From Phocaeicola dorei (GTDB taxonomy: Bacteria; Bacteroidota; Bacteroidia; Bacteroidales; Bacteroidaceae): a stretch of 64,000 nt of DNA. Positions 45,301 to 54,033 of the stretch are shown piece by piece. The notes beneath the pieces are model-generated. The model was given only the letters and a program-made list of their open reading frames with translations. It searched no databases and was not told where the DNA came from. The first letter of the stretch is position 1; each line of letters begins with the position of its first letter. The translations under genes and the position numbers were made by a program. The stretch covers positions 3,627,501 through 3,691,500 of the forward strand of contig NZ_CP046176.1 of assembly GCF_013009555.1 (NCBI RefSeq), given 5' to 3'.

Positions 45301-46115
45301 AAAGTAGGAGTGGAATTCGGATTACCACTAGTTTGCTGCACCCTTAATCCTGCCACTGCACCAGACAGTGCTTGCGCCGGATTAGTATGGGCACCCGTAC
45401 TTAAAGTAGAATTATCAACTTTAGCAATAGAATTAGTCATCTTGGAACGAAGTTGTGTGCCCCCATAACCTGTTATCACCACTTCATCCAAAGTCTTATT
45501 GTCTTCCTGCAGTTGAACATTCAAAAACGGCTTTTTCCCTACAACCATTTCTTGAGTCAGATAACCGATATAAGAAAAGACCAAAGACGCTTTTTCACTT
45601 ACCATTAACGTAAACTGGCCGTCTATATCAGTTATGGTACCATTGGTAGTACCTTTCTCTATAATATTAGCCCCAATAATTGCTTCTCCTTTGGCATCGG
45701 TCACTATACCTTTGACAGTCACTTTCTCTTGTTGCATAACAATGGGAGGCGTTTCTTCTCTAGAAATGGCCTTACGAATTATTACTTGTCTGTCACGGAT
45801 ATGATATTCCAAATCAGTACCGGCAAACATTTGTTTCAGTACCTCCTCTATTGTCTTATTCCGTACATCCACATTGACACGACGAGACAAATCAATATCT
45901 GTACGATATATAAAAATAAATTGACTATTCTTTTCTACCCAATTAATCACACTCTTCAAAGTCTGGTTCTCCATAGAAACGGTAAAGCTAGTTTGTTCCG
46001 CATAACTCATTTCCGCAAAAGCCTCTTCATAACTTGTAAATGTTAAAATCATGGCTAAACTCATACATTTTGTGAATTTAGGCATGAGTTTTATTCTATT
46101 CGTGTATTTTTTCAT
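42378..46115 (-). CDS. SusC/RagA-family TonB-dependent transporter with STN domain
   Basis: 1245 residues. Signal peptide, STN signalling domain (about 48-115, MENQTLKSVINWVEKNS to DRQVIIRK), carboxypeptidase-D-like domain (about 130-210), plug domain starting near LDEVVITGYGG, and a beta-barrel ending GLNVTF. The STN domain is the hallmark of SusC proteins that signal through a FecR anti-sigma factor to an ECF sigma, both encoded just upstream. Paired with SusD for glycan import. Confidence 0.95.
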   Translation of the reverse strand: MKKYTNRIKLMPKFTKCMSLAMILTFTSYEEAFAEMSYAEQTSFTVSMENQTLKSVINWVEKNSQFIFIYRTDIDLSRRVNVDVRNKTIEEVLKQMFAGTDLEYHIRDRQVIIRKAISREETPPIVMQQEKVTVKGIVTDAKGEAIIGANIIEKGTTNGTITDIDGQFTLMVSEKASLVFSYIGYLTQEMVVGKKPFLNVQLQEDNKTLDEVVITGYGGTQLRSKMTNSIAKVDNSTLSTGAHTNPAQALSGAVAGLRVQQTSGNPNSTPTLVLRGGTNLDGSGSPLVIIDGAVRESLSDVNPEDIESLEVMKDAGATAIYGARASNGVILVTTKRGSEGHTEINLSAKVGFNFFHSQYEFLNAHDYLYYMRSAFYRSSHIWQDKSGAWHGFASDATLSGTQPYGTGNRYFDEKGNVLNGNKDNTAVWGVMNYTDDLAFLLKQGWQTMDDPVNPGQKLIYCDNQLKDYNIKSPAITQDYNLSVSGGNDKGHYYASLGYNRSEGNAMNNWYHRLNFTINADYKIKPWLTSNSSLTFTDAKWDDGGAGYAGEGDFFSTTLSVPPTFRVKSPDGDWLAGPAVASYARGWTTVKVYEDALNYDNNTDKFNLSQSFTFNIMKGLTFKTTGTWFYFDDSREFFKGDYIVATGPVYDTNHSTSNKHERLLDQTYNGILNYQTTFRQDHSIDAMAGVEYYDSYKKGFSASGYGSPLSDFQDLNYTSTAAGVRQIDSWHYRQRILSFFGRVNYDYKSKYLLSLVLRRDGYSKLPKDNRWGTFPGISAGWVLSRENFMESCSNVLSYAKIRASYGANGNVSGVLDANGNVVTGLDYYTVQGSYGIMKDKDGKIVPNYNGKVPLMINDLPNPTMRWEKSYTFETGFDIGFLNNKYILNFTYYNRRTQDKFAEITLPSHSGVSSFLSNNGEVQNQGMELELTANVLRTKDWKFTVSMNTAYNKNKIISLPYNGLPNNMQDAYQVYTGRKLADGTYERQWVGGYQEGQEYGVIYAFKSLGIYKSESEIPGNLIDRSTYTENGADAKVLYGPEAWAKLSDAEKEKGLPIQAGDVKWQDVNGDGVIDDYDRVKLGNTIPHWTGGFNINTSWKGLTLNCRLDYALGYWVHDWKTPWIMGNMQGTFNTISLVKDSWSESNPNGKYPVYGWADFLGKRNYDRISDINCYRGDYLAFREISLSYSLPQSWIHKSGLSKVDVSVTAQNLGYITAAKNMATPEYGVSQNGGYPLPRTVVLGLNVTF

Positions 46116-46122
46116 ATATTTG
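46115..46122 (+). promoter_or_regulatory. -7 box for a plus-strand antisense transcript
   Basis: TATATTTG on the plus strand, overlapping the first base of the susC start codon. A -33 box is not convincing. It would start transcription near 46129, 45 bp before a strong plus-strand terminator. Confidence 0.45.
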
Positions 46123-46128
46123 ATTGTT

Positions 46129-46213
46129 TTTTCTATTTATTTCAAGGTAAATAATTAAACAACGATTCAGTGACCAGATAGTACGGCAAATACTGTCTGG
46201 TTTTCTTTTTTTT
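46129..46213 (+). ncRNA. Predicted cis-antisense small RNA between fecR and susC
   Basis: About 85 nt opposite the susC 5' leader. It ends in an intrinsic terminator: arms 46174-46183 and 46191-46200 (CCAGATAGTA / TACTGTCTGG, one G-U-type mismatch), then TTTTCTTTTTTTT. No plus-strand gene needs a terminator here. Position, size and orientation match the published DonS-type PUL antisense RNAs of Bacteroides fragilis, which lie between the anti-sigma gene and susC and repress the locus. Start is approximate. Confidence 0.55.
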
Positions 46214-46263
46214 ACATTCTTCTTTTATTCCATAGGCTAAAGTGTTTTAAGGTTCAACAATTC

Positions 46264-47346
46264 TCATTTAAGGCTCACATAGATTTCATCTTTATCATTT
46301 ATTGTATAATGCAATGATAATGAAAGACATAAATTATCCATAACATCGGTAATGTCTGTTTGAAGATCCAGTTTTCCTGACAATGACAAGGTAGTAATCT
46401 CCGCATCATACCGTATTTTACACCCATAATACCGCTCAAGTTTCTTCAAAACATCTCCTACGGGTCTTTGATGAAGCAGCAATAAATTATCCTTCCAACT
46501 GATGTATTCGGACACATCAACCTTACGTACCTGCGTTTTATTACCTTTAATATCCACCAATTGATTAGGTGCTAATCTTACTTTGCTCTTATTCTCAGTA
46601 GTTACTTCCACGCTTCCATGTACTAAAACAACAGATGAAGCCTCATCTTCCCTATAGGCACAGACATTAAACGAAGTACCCAGTACGCGTATATCAAACT
46701 CTCTTGTTTTGACAACAAATGGGCAATCCTTCCTTTTGGCTACATCCAGATAAACCTCCCCCTCTACCAGGATTTCACGTTTCTGTTCTTCAAAAATATC
46801 CGGATATATCACTTTACTACCTGAATTTATATAAATTCTAGTACCATCAGAAAAAGTAATATCAGCTCTTTTCCCATTAGGAACCATTATCTGGTGCATT
46901 TCATTCTTTACAGATGAAGCCTGGGATATTTTAGTATTTAATGCATACTGCTGAATATTCGAACTTCCTAAAGTATCATATTTTAAAGAAGCATCATTTT
47001 TCAGATTCATAGCTTGGTTATCTGTTATCAGAATCACCTCATCACCGCAAATGGAAGTCGTGTCATTCAGCAATGCTATATCAAGCTCCGTACCCTCATC
47101 AGCATTGGTACTCCACCAGTTCATAGCTAAAATCAAACCAATCGCTGCCGCTATCGACAAAGACCACCTATAAATATGACGTCTGTAGGAAACCCTCTTT
47201 TCCCTTTCTACTCGTTTCATCACGTCCTGAAAAGATTTTTCCACATCAACAAATTCCAATTCATCTGCTTCCCGAATCTTCTCAGTCAGGCATCGAACTG
47301 TTTTACGAAATTCATCTGAATTATATATTGTTTTTTTATTTTTCAT
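46264..47346 (-). CDS. FecR-type anti-sigma factor
   Basis: 360 residues. Short cytoplasmic N-terminus, one transmembrane helix at about 66-84, then the periplasmic FecR domain (GKRADITFSDGTRIYINSGSKVIYP and LVEGEVYLDVAK) and a C-terminal domain with LSGKLDLQTDITDVMDNLC. It holds the ECF sigma until the SusC STN domain signals substrate. Encoded 207 bp after the sigma gene, with a minus-strand hairpin between them, and 148 bp before susC. Confidence 0.92.
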   Translation of the reverse strand: MKNKKTIYNSDEFRKTVRCLTEKIREADELEFVDVEKSFQDVMKRVEREKRVSYRRHIYRWSLSIAAAIGLILAMNWWSTNADEGTELDIALLNDTTSICGDEVILITDNQAMNLKNDASLKYDTLGSSNIQQYALNTKISQASSVKNEMHQIMVPNGKRADITFSDGTRIYINSGSKVIYPDIFEEQKREILVEGEVYLDVAKRKDCPFVVKTREFDIRVLGTSFNVCAYREDEASSVVLVHGSVEVTTENKSKVRLAPNQLVDIKGNKTQVRKVDVSEYISWKDNLLLLHQRPVGDVLKKLERYYGCKIRYDAEITTLSLSGKLDLQTDITDVMDNLCLSLSLHYTINDKDEIYVSLK

Positions 47347-47396
47347 CGAAATACCTTTTTATTAAGAAAACGGCACCCGATAAAAAAGGTACTCAT

Positions 47397-47422
47397 AAAA
47401 AAGAAAAGAAATCACACTTTTC
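47397..47422 (-). terminator. Weak hairpin between sigma and fecR genes
   Basis: GAAAAG/CTTTTC stem at 47403-47408 and 47417-47422, followed on the minus strand by six T. Might uncouple the sigma gene from fecR. Confidence 0.35.
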
Positions 47423-47553
47423 TTTGCATGAGTCTTCGTAAGACCAATAGATAAACCTTATATGACAAATAAAAAAACTTATTCATCACACAAATATCAC
47501 TTCATGAAAACATGCCCAAATGATAAAACAACAACAATTAACTACTCGCTAAA

Positions 47554-48189
47554 TCAAGAGAAGTGAAAAGCCCAAACACTACGCACAGGCACATGAACAC
47601 AATGCACCAAGATACTGAAAATCCAAATGGTTGAAACAGAGAAAAAGAATTCACGCAAACGTGCCAATGTACGCGACAAAAGATTCTTGCTTGATTGAGG
47701 ATTCATACCTAAGATAGCGGATATTTCCTGATGGCTCAATTCCTTTACATAATATAAATACAGAATTTCACGCTGACGACCAGAAAGACATGAAATTGCC
47801 TTAGCCAGCCTCCTTTCATTCTTCACATCCACATCATCTTTCTTAAATAAAGAATTTATTATTTCTTCACCCATCGGAAAAAACTCATGGCATTCTTCAA
47901 TCACTTCCATTGGACGTAAAGACTGAAACGCATCCAGCAATTTATTTCTAAAAGAACAAAGCAAATACGCCTTTACATTATCAGTATAATGCAAATTCCT
48001 ACAATTTAAAATCAACTTGACGAACAGATTCTGTATGGTATCGGCAACCAGCTCTCTGTCACCTACCATACGAATTCCATAGGAATACAATAACGAATAA
48101 TAGCGTCGATAAACTTCTTCAAATGCCGCCGTTTCTCCTTTAATGAAAGATTCCCAAAGTTTAGTTTCATCATGTGTTCTATCAACCAT
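47554..48189 (-). CDS. ECF-type RNA polymerase sigma factor
   Basis: 211 residues. Sigma region 2 (EEVYRRYYSLLYSYG to ADTIQNLFVKL) and region 4 (LSGRQREILYLYYVKELSHQEISAILGM). Partner of the FecR-type anti-sigma downstream; should activate the SusC/D genes. Longer than usual by about 25 residues: after LARLREF it ends in a hydrophobic tail (SVSTIWIFSILVHCVHVPV) that could touch the membrane. Start ATG 48187-48189. Confidence 0.9.
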   Translation of the reverse strand: MVDRTHDETKLWESFIKGETAAFEEVYRRYYSLLYSYGIRMVGDRELVADTIQNLFVKLILNCRNLHYTDNVKAYLLCSFRNKLLDAFQSLRPMEVIEECHEFFPMGEEIINSLFKKDDVDVKNERRLAKAISCLSGRQREILYLYYVKELSHQEISAILGMNPQSSKNLLSRTLARLREFFFSVSTIWIFSILVHCVHVPVRSVWAFHFS

Positions 48190-48303
48190 AATACTAGCTC
48201 CTTAAAAACTTATTGAGCTTGCTCAGAGTTAAACTTAACAAGAAGGCAATATAAGAGATGAATCATGTAATGGACTCATCCCTTACTTTATAATACCTAC
48301 ATA

Positions 48304-49509
48304 TTATTCAAACAGTTTACTGCGCGACAACATACAGGCACCGATAATCCCGGCTCTTTCTTTCAATTTAGATTCTACAATAACAGAATCACGGTTCATC
48401 AAGTTCAGTGTATATTTTCGAATAGCTGTAGTGATGGGTTGTGTCAAATAATCACCTGTACGTGACAATGCACCACCAATAATGACTAGCTCCGGATTGA
48501 ATATATTAATAAGTCCCGCTACATGGCGGCCTAATTTCACTCCAATTTCTTCCACCAGTTCAATACACAGCAAATCTTCCTTATTTACCGCATCAATGAT
48601 ATCATCCAAGGTCAAATCTTCCAAATTTTTCTTGGTATTGGAGATAATAGAGTTCTCACCATTATTAATATGTTCCAACAGAATACGATGCAAAGCAGCC
48701 CCCGAAACTTCCGTTTCTATGCATCCTTTTTTCCCACAATGGCAGATAATCTCATTCTCATATCCAAAATTATGCCCGAATTCGCCAGAGAAACCGGATT
48801 TTCCTTTATAAATCTTTCCATCAATGATAATTCCCATACCCAATCCCCAACTGACATTGATAAAGATGATATTCTTCTCACCTTTCACAACACCTTGCAT
48901 ATACTCACCGTAAATCATAGCACGGGTGTCGTTGTCAATAGAAACACGATAACCACCCACCTTTTCTGATATGACATCCGTCAACGGGCGCTCATCAAAA
49001 TTGAATATACTGTAACTATATCCCAAATCCGGATTCACACGCCCGGAAAGATTTACATTAATATTTAATATCTTATCTTTCTCAACACTGACTTTTTGAA
49101 GAAAATGTTTAATCAACTTACACAATTCGTCTAAACTCTCAGGGGTATTCTTCGCTTTAAAAGGAACATTCATTTTTAGCTGAACTACATCTCCTTTAAA
49201 ATTTATCAACCCTAAGTTAATGGAAAACTGACGCACTTCAACACCTACAAAATACCCGGAATCTGCATTCAAACCATACAAACTGGGATGTCTTCCCCCA
49301 CTGGTTTCCAGCTTTCCATAGTCGTTAATGTAACCTTCCTCACACATTTCATCGATGAATTTTGTAACTGTAGGCACACTTAAATCCATCTCTCTTGCTA
49401 AATCAGTAATCGTAGAGCTTCCATTATAAATATAATGGGTAATGATTTTCTTCTTCATCACAGCCATCTTTGAGCCCTTTTCAATTTCTTTCAACAAATT
49501 CTCACCCAT
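48304..49509 (-). CDS. ROK-family transcriptional regulator, probable nan repressor
   Basis: 401 residues from ATG 49509; a TTG 27 bases earlier is less likely. N-terminal winged helix (STITDLAREMDLSVPTVTKFIDEM), then a ROK kinase-like sugar-binding domain with the zinc motif CHCGKKGCIE and GGALSRTGDYL. Similar to NagC/XylR-type repressors that bind GlcNAc-6-P or related sugars. It is divergent from the sialic-acid operon over 305 bp, so the natural regulator of that operon. A role in regulating the PUL downstream is also possible. Confidence 0.85.
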   Translation of the reverse strand: MGENLLKEIEKGSKMAVMKKKIITHYIYNGSSTITDLAREMDLSVPTVTKFIDEMCEEGYINDYGKLETSGGRHPSLYGLNADSGYFVGVEVRQFSINLGLINFKGDVVQLKMNVPFKAKNTPESLDELCKLIKHFLQKVSVEKDKILNINVNLSGRVNPDLGYSYSIFNFDERPLTDVISEKVGGYRVSIDNDTRAMIYGEYMQGVVKGEKNIIFINVSWGLGMGIIIDGKIYKGKSGFSGEFGHNFGYENEIICHCGKKGCIETEVSGAALHRILLEHINNGENSIISNTKKNLEDLTLDDIIDAVNKEDLLCIELVEEIGVKLGRHVAGLINIFNPELVIIGGALSRTGDYLTQPITTAIRKYTLNLMNRDSVIVESKLKERAGIIGACMLSRSKLFE

Positions 49510-49730
49510 AATAAAATATTCCGTTAATGTCCACAAATATAGTTATTTTTTTATGAAATCAAATCACATTTAAAGAGAATTTTCAAAAAATATTTTAGAA
49601 GATGTAAGCAAATTATCATTTTTTGTAACAATCCCACTTTCCAGATACATTTAAATAATATTTCCTAGTCGTTTATTCATCTTTCTATTTATTAAAAGAG
49701 TGATTATTAATAAATAAATTTAGTTTTTAC

Positions 49731-49761
49731 TTGTTGTTTTCATAAATCATTTATATATTTG
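49731..49761 (+). promoter_or_regulatory. Promoter of the sialic-acid operon
   Basis: TTGTTG at 49731-49736 and TATATTTG at 49754-49761, 17 bp apart. ATG of the aldolase is 53 bp downstream. The surrounding 278-bp divergent region is very AT-rich and has no gene; a ROK operator is expected here but I cannot point to one. Confidence 0.6.
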
Positions 49762-49814
49762 CACGCAACATGATTAAGTAATATAAAATATTCATTTCAA
49801 ATAAATTAAAGGCT

Positions 49815-50729
49815 ATGGAAAAGATTCACGGATTAATTGATGCACCTTTTACTCCATTTTATGAGAACGGAGAAGTAAATTATGAACCTATTGAAGCCTA
49901 TTGCCAACTATTGGTTAGAAACGGACTTCAAGGCGTATTTATCAATGGTTCTTCCGGAGAAGGCTATATGCTGACAGAAGACGAACGCATGAAACTGGCT
50001 GAACGCTGGATGGAAGTAGCACCCGAAGGATTCAAAGTCATTGTCCATGTAGGAAGCACTTGTGTAAAATCAAGCAAACGTCTGGCAGAACACGCTCAGA
50101 AAATCGGAGCATGGGGTATCGGAGCAATGGCACCTCCTTTCCCCAAAGTAGGACGCATTGAAGAATTGGTGAAATACTGCGAAGAAATAGCATGCGGCGC
50201 TCCTGCACTTCCTTTCTATTTTTATCACATCCCAGCTTTCAACGGAGCATTCCTCTCAATGGTAGCATTCTTGGAAGCCGTAGACGGTCGCATTCCTAAT
50301 TTCACCGGTATCAAATATACTTTCGAAAGCCTGTATGAATACAACCAATGCCGTTTATATAAAAATGGCAAATTTGACATGTTGCACGGCCAGGATGAAA
50401 CGATCCTTCCTTGTCTGGCTATGGGCGGTGCACAGGGCGGTATCGGTGGAACAACCAACTATAACGGCAAAGAACTCACAGGTATTATCGAAGCATGGAA
50501 AGCCGGTGATCTGGAACTGGCACGCGAACGCCAGAATTTCGCACAGGAAGTTATCAATGTCATCTGTCACTATCGTGGAAACATCGTTGGCGGTAAACGC
50601 ATCATGAAACTGATCGGGCTGGATTTAGGAAAGAACCGGACTCCGTTCCAGAACATGACAGATGAGGAAGAAGCTGCCATGAAAGCCGAACTGGAAGCAA
50701 TCAATTTCTTCGAAAGATGTAACAAATAA
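49815..50729 (+). CDS. nanL: N-acetylneuraminate lyase (DHDPS family)
   Basis: 304 residues. Splits sialic acid into ManNAc and pyruvate. Family features: INGSSGEGYMLT (substrate carboxylate-binding loop), the catalytic Tyr in PFYFYHIPAFN, and the Schiff-base Lys K167 in FTGIKYTFES. The position before an AGE-type epimerase and MFS transporter matches nanL-nanE-nanT of Bacteroides fragilis; E. coli's equivalent is nanA. First gene of the operon. Confidence 0.9.
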   Translation: MEKIHGLIDAPFTPFYENGEVNYEPIEAYCQLLVRNGLQGVFINGSSGEGYMLTEDERMKLAERWMEVAPEGFKVIVHVGSTCVKSSKRLAEHAQKIGAWGIGAMAPPFPKVGRIEELVKYCEEIACGAPALPFYFYHIPAFNGAFLSMVAFLEAVDGRIPNFTGIKYTFESLYEYNQCRLYKNGKFDMLHGQDETILPCLAMGGAQGGIGGTTNYNGKELTGIIEAWKAGDLELARERQNFAQEVINVICHYRGNIVGGKRIMKLIGLDLGKNRTPFQNMTDEEEAAMKAELEAINFFERCNK

Positions 50730-50741
50730 ACCTGAACCACG

Positions 50742-51938
50742 ATGTTTTCAATAGACTATATAAAAGAATGGTCGGAATCATACAAAACAGATCTGACCAC
50801 CAATATCATGCCGTTTTGGCTGAAATACGGGCTGGACAAGGTCAATGGAGGTATTTATACCTGCGTTGACCGAGACGGCAGCTTGATGGACACCACCAAA
50901 TCAGTGTGGTTCCAAGGAAGATTTGCTTTTATCTGTTCCTATGCATATAATAATATAGAAAAGAACGAAGCATGGCTGGCGGCAGCCAAAAGTACAATAG
51001 ACTTTATAGAAGCGCATTGTTTTGACTCTGACGGACGTATGTATTTCGAAGTGACTGCCGAAGGCATTCCTTTGCGCAAACGCCGTTATATTTTTTCGGA
51101 GTCATTCGCAGCCATCGCCATGTCGGAATATGCCATCGCATCCGGTGACCAGACGTATGCTGTAAAAGCATTAGACTTGTTCAAACGGATGCAGTATTTT
51201 ATGGAAACACCAGGCATACTGGCTCCCAAATATCTGGATACCCTCCCGATGAAAGGACATTCCATTACCATGATTCTGATTAATGTGGCATCACGTATCC
51301 GTCAGGCTATTCAGGACGAAAGCTTCAATGGACAGATTGACGCCTCCATCGACCAGCTACGTAAAGACTTCATGCATCCTGAATTCAAGGCTTTGCTTGA
51401 AACAGTAGGTCCCAACGGAGAATTTATTGACAGCAACATGGGCCGCACCATCAATCCGGGACATTGTATTGAGACAGCCTGGTTTCTGCTGGAAGAAGCC
51501 AAATACCGTAACTGGGACAAAGACATTACGGAACTGGCCCTCACTATCTTTGATTGGTCCTGGGAGTGGGGATGGGACAAAGAATTCGGAGGTATCATCA
51601 ACTTCAAAGACTGCAAGAACCTTCCGCCACAGGATTATTCCCAAGACATGAAATTCTGGTGGCCTCAGACAGAGGCTGTCATCGCTACTTTGTATGCATA
51701 TTTAGCAACCGGAAATGAAAAATACCTTGACATGCACAAACAAATCAGCGATTGGACATACGCCCATTTTCCTGATAAAGAGTGTGGAGAATGGTTTGGA
51801 TATCTCCATCGTGACGGCACGCCTGCACAAATGGCCAAGGGTAACCTATTCAAAGGCCCGTTCCACATTCCAAGAATGATGATCAAGGGCTATACATTGT
51901 GCAAGGAAATACTCGACAACAAAAAATCACATTTATAA
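50742..51938 (+). CDS. nanE: AGE-type N-acylglucosamine 2-epimerase
   Basis: 398 residues, (alpha/alpha)6 barrel. Interconverts ManNAc and GlcNAc without a phosphate. Catalytic-type histidines in INPGHCIETAW and FKGPFHIPRMM, plus the conserved WWPQTEAV. The unphosphorylated route means GlcNAc must be phosphorylated by a kinase outside the window (a RokA-type enzyme). 12 bp after nanL and 18 bp before the transporter. Confidence 0.9.
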   Translation: MFSIDYIKEWSESYKTDLTTNIMPFWLKYGLDKVNGGIYTCVDRDGSLMDTTKSVWFQGRFAFICSYAYNNIEKNEAWLAAAKSTIDFIEAHCFDSDGRMYFEVTAEGIPLRKRRYIFSESFAAIAMSEYAIASGDQTYAVKALDLFKRMQYFMETPGILAPKYLDTLPMKGHSITMILINVASRIRQAIQDESFNGQIDASIDQLRKDFMHPEFKALLETVGPNGEFIDSNMGRTINPGHCIETAWFLLEEAKYRNWDKDITELALTIFDWSWEWGWDKEFGGIINFKDCKNLPPQDYSQDMKFWWPQTEAVIATLYAYLATGNEKYLDMHKQISDWTYAHFPDKECGEWFGYLHRDGTPAQMAKGNLFKGPFHIPRMMIKGYTLCKEILDNKKSHL

Positions 51939-51956
51939 AGCCCTTTATCTATTAGC

Positions 51957-53192
51957 ATGAAAAACAGTAAAATTTATCCTTGGGTTGTAGTAGGATTATT
52001 ATGGGGTGTCGCCCTGTTGAATTACATGGACCGGCAAATGCTATCCACAATGAGAGATGCCATGGCGGTGGATATCACCGAGCTTCAATCAGCTGCCAAT
52101 TTTGGGCGACTGATGGGAGTTTTTCTTTGGATATATGGCTGTATGAGCCCTATAGCCGGAATGGTGGGCGACCGCATGAACCGCAAATGGCTTATTGTTG
52201 GCAGTTTGTTTGTATGGTCGGCCGTCACTTATCTGATGGGAATAGCCGACACTTATAATGAAGTCTTTTTCCTTCGCGCCTTGATGGGAATCAGCGAAGC
52301 GCTCTATATTCCTGCCGGATTATCACTGATCGCCGACTATCACTCCGATAAGTCACGTTCATTAGCTATCGGTATTCACATGACCGGGCTCTACACCGGG
52401 CAGGCCATCGGAGGTTTCGGCGCTACAGTAGCCGCCGCTTTTTCCTGGCATACAACCTTTCATTGGTTCGGCATCGCCGGCATTGCATACGCCGTAATTT
52501 TGATGCTTTTTCTACATGAAAAGAAGGATAGAATACAAATTGAACAAATAAATTCACCTTCCGGTAAAGAAAAAAGCAATTTATTGAAGGGATTATCATT
52601 ACTTTTCAGTAATATTGCATTCTGGGTGATTCTGCTATATTTCGCAGCCCCCAGTTTACCGGGATGGGCAACCAAAAACTGGTTACCTACCTTGTTCGCC
52701 GAGAACCTGAATATACCGATGTCACAAGCCGGCCCCATGTCGACTATCACCATCGCACTATCCTCGTTCATTGGTGTAATTATTGGTGGAACCTTATCCG
52801 ATAAGTGGGTGCAAAGAAATATAAAAGGACGTGTGTACACGGGTGCCATCGGCTTGGGACTTACTATTCCATCCCTGCTTTTACTAGGGTTCGGCCATAG
52901 TTTCGTAGCCGTTGTGGGAGCTGGATTATTATTCGGTATCGGTTATGGTATCTTCGATGCCAACAATATGCCGATTCTATGCCAGTTCGTATCATCCAAA
53001 CACCGTGCTACCGCCTATGGTATCATGAATATGACAGGCGTGTTTGCGGGAGCAGCCATTACCGAAGTCTTGGGAAAGTGGACAGACGGAGGTAAGTTGG
53101 GACTGGGATTTGCCATGTTGGCCATCATTGTTGCAATAGCATTGGTCGTACAGTTGACATTCCTCCGTCCTAAAACGGATAATATGGAATAA
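51957..53192 (+). CDS. nanT: MFS transporter, probable sialic acid permease
   Basis: 411 residues, about 12 transmembrane helices, MFS loop GMVGDRMNRKWLIVG after helix 2 and GGTLSDKWVQRNIKG between the halves. N-terminal DYMDRQ-like motif (LNYMDRQMLSTM). Similar to ACS-family anion:sugar symporters, and not the SSS or TRAP types. Gene order argues for sialic acid import across the inner membrane. Confidence 0.82.
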   Translation: MKNSKIYPWVVVGLLWGVALLNYMDRQMLSTMRDAMAVDITELQSAANFGRLMGVFLWIYGCMSPIAGMVGDRMNRKWLIVGSLFVWSAVTYLMGIADTYNEVFFLRALMGISEALYIPAGLSLIADYHSDKSRSLAIGIHMTGLYTGQAIGGFGATVAAAFSWHTTFHWFGIAGIAYAVILMLFLHEKKDRIQIEQINSPSGKEKSNLLKGLSLLFSNIAFWVILLYFAAPSLPGWATKNWLPTLFAENLNIPMSQAGPMSTITIALSSFIGVIIGGTLSDKWVQRNIKGRVYTGAIGLGLTIPSLLLLGFGHSFVAVVGAGLLFGIGYGIFDANNMPILCQFVSSKHRATAYGIMNMTGVFAGAAITEVLGKWTDGGKLGLGFAMLAIIVAIALVVQLTFLRPKTDNME

Positions 53193-53238
53193 CCCGTATA
53201 GTTAACTTAACACTTAAAACTTAAAAAAAGAAAGAACC

Positions 53239-54030
53239 ATGAGAGTAATTATCGAACCTGATTACCAAGCGCTGTCACAATGGGCGGCAAACTATGTAGC
53301 TAGTAAAATCAATGCGGCAAATCCGACTTCTGAAAAGCCTTTTGTTTTAGGTTGTCCTACAGGATCTTCACCGCTGGGCATGTACAAGGCACTGATAGAA
53401 CTGAACAAGCAGGGAAAAGTATCTTTCCAGAATGTCGTTACTTTCAATATGGACGAATATGTAGGCTTACCTGAAGATCATCCTGAAAGCTACCATACAT
53501 TTATGTGGAAAAACTTTTTTAACCACATTGATATAAAGAAAGAAAATGTACATATACTAAACGGAAATGCCGAAGACCTGGAAGCAGAATGCGCCAACTA
53601 CGAAAAGCAAATAGCCGAAATCGGAGGCATCGACCTGTTTATGGGAGGTATCGGTCCCGACGGACATATCGCATTCAACGAACCGGGTTCATCTTTGTCT
53701 TCACGCACACGTATCAAAACATTGACTACAGATACAATCATTGCCAACTCACGTTTTTTTGACAATGACGTGAACAAAGTACCTAAAACTGCGTTAACAG
53801 TAGGTGTAGGGACTGTCCTTTCAGCTAAAGAAGTTCTGATTATCTGCAACGGACACAACAAAGCACGCGCTTTGCAACATGCCGTTGAAGGTGGTATCAC
53901 ACAAATGTGGACTATCAGCGCATTACAGATGCACCAACATGGCATCATTGTTTGTGACGAAGCCGCTACAGACGAACTGAAAGTCGGTACTTACAAATAT
54001 TTCAAAGACATCGAAAAAGCTAATTTGTAA
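53239..54030 (+). CDS. nagB: Glucosamine-6-phosphate deaminase
   Basis: 263 residues aligning without gaps to E. coli NagB numbering: catalytic D72 in NMDEYVGL, D141 and H143 in [12 protein letters not shown]148. Converts glucosamine-6-P to fructose-6-P and ammonia. All catalytic residues are intact, in contrast to the paralogous domain encoded 3 bp downstream. Confidence 0.95.
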   Translation: MRVIIEPDYQALSQWAANYVASKINAANPTSEKPFVLGCPTGSSPLGMYKALIELNKQGKVSFQNVVTFNMDEYVGLPEDHPESYHTFMWKNFFNHIDIKKENVHILNGNAEDLEAECANYEKQIAEIGGIDLFMGGIGPDGHIAFNEPGSSLSSRTRIKTLTTDTIIANSRFFDNDVNKVPKTALTVGVGTVLSAKEVLIICNGHNKARALQHAVEGGITQMWTISALQMHQHGIIVCDEAATDELKVGTYKYFKDIEKANL

Positions 54031-54033
54031 TTT

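Noticed and set aside
46174..46213. Terminator for fecR or susC
   Set aside because: The T-tract is on the plus strand, whereas both genes run on the minus strand; it was reassigned to a predicted antisense RNA.
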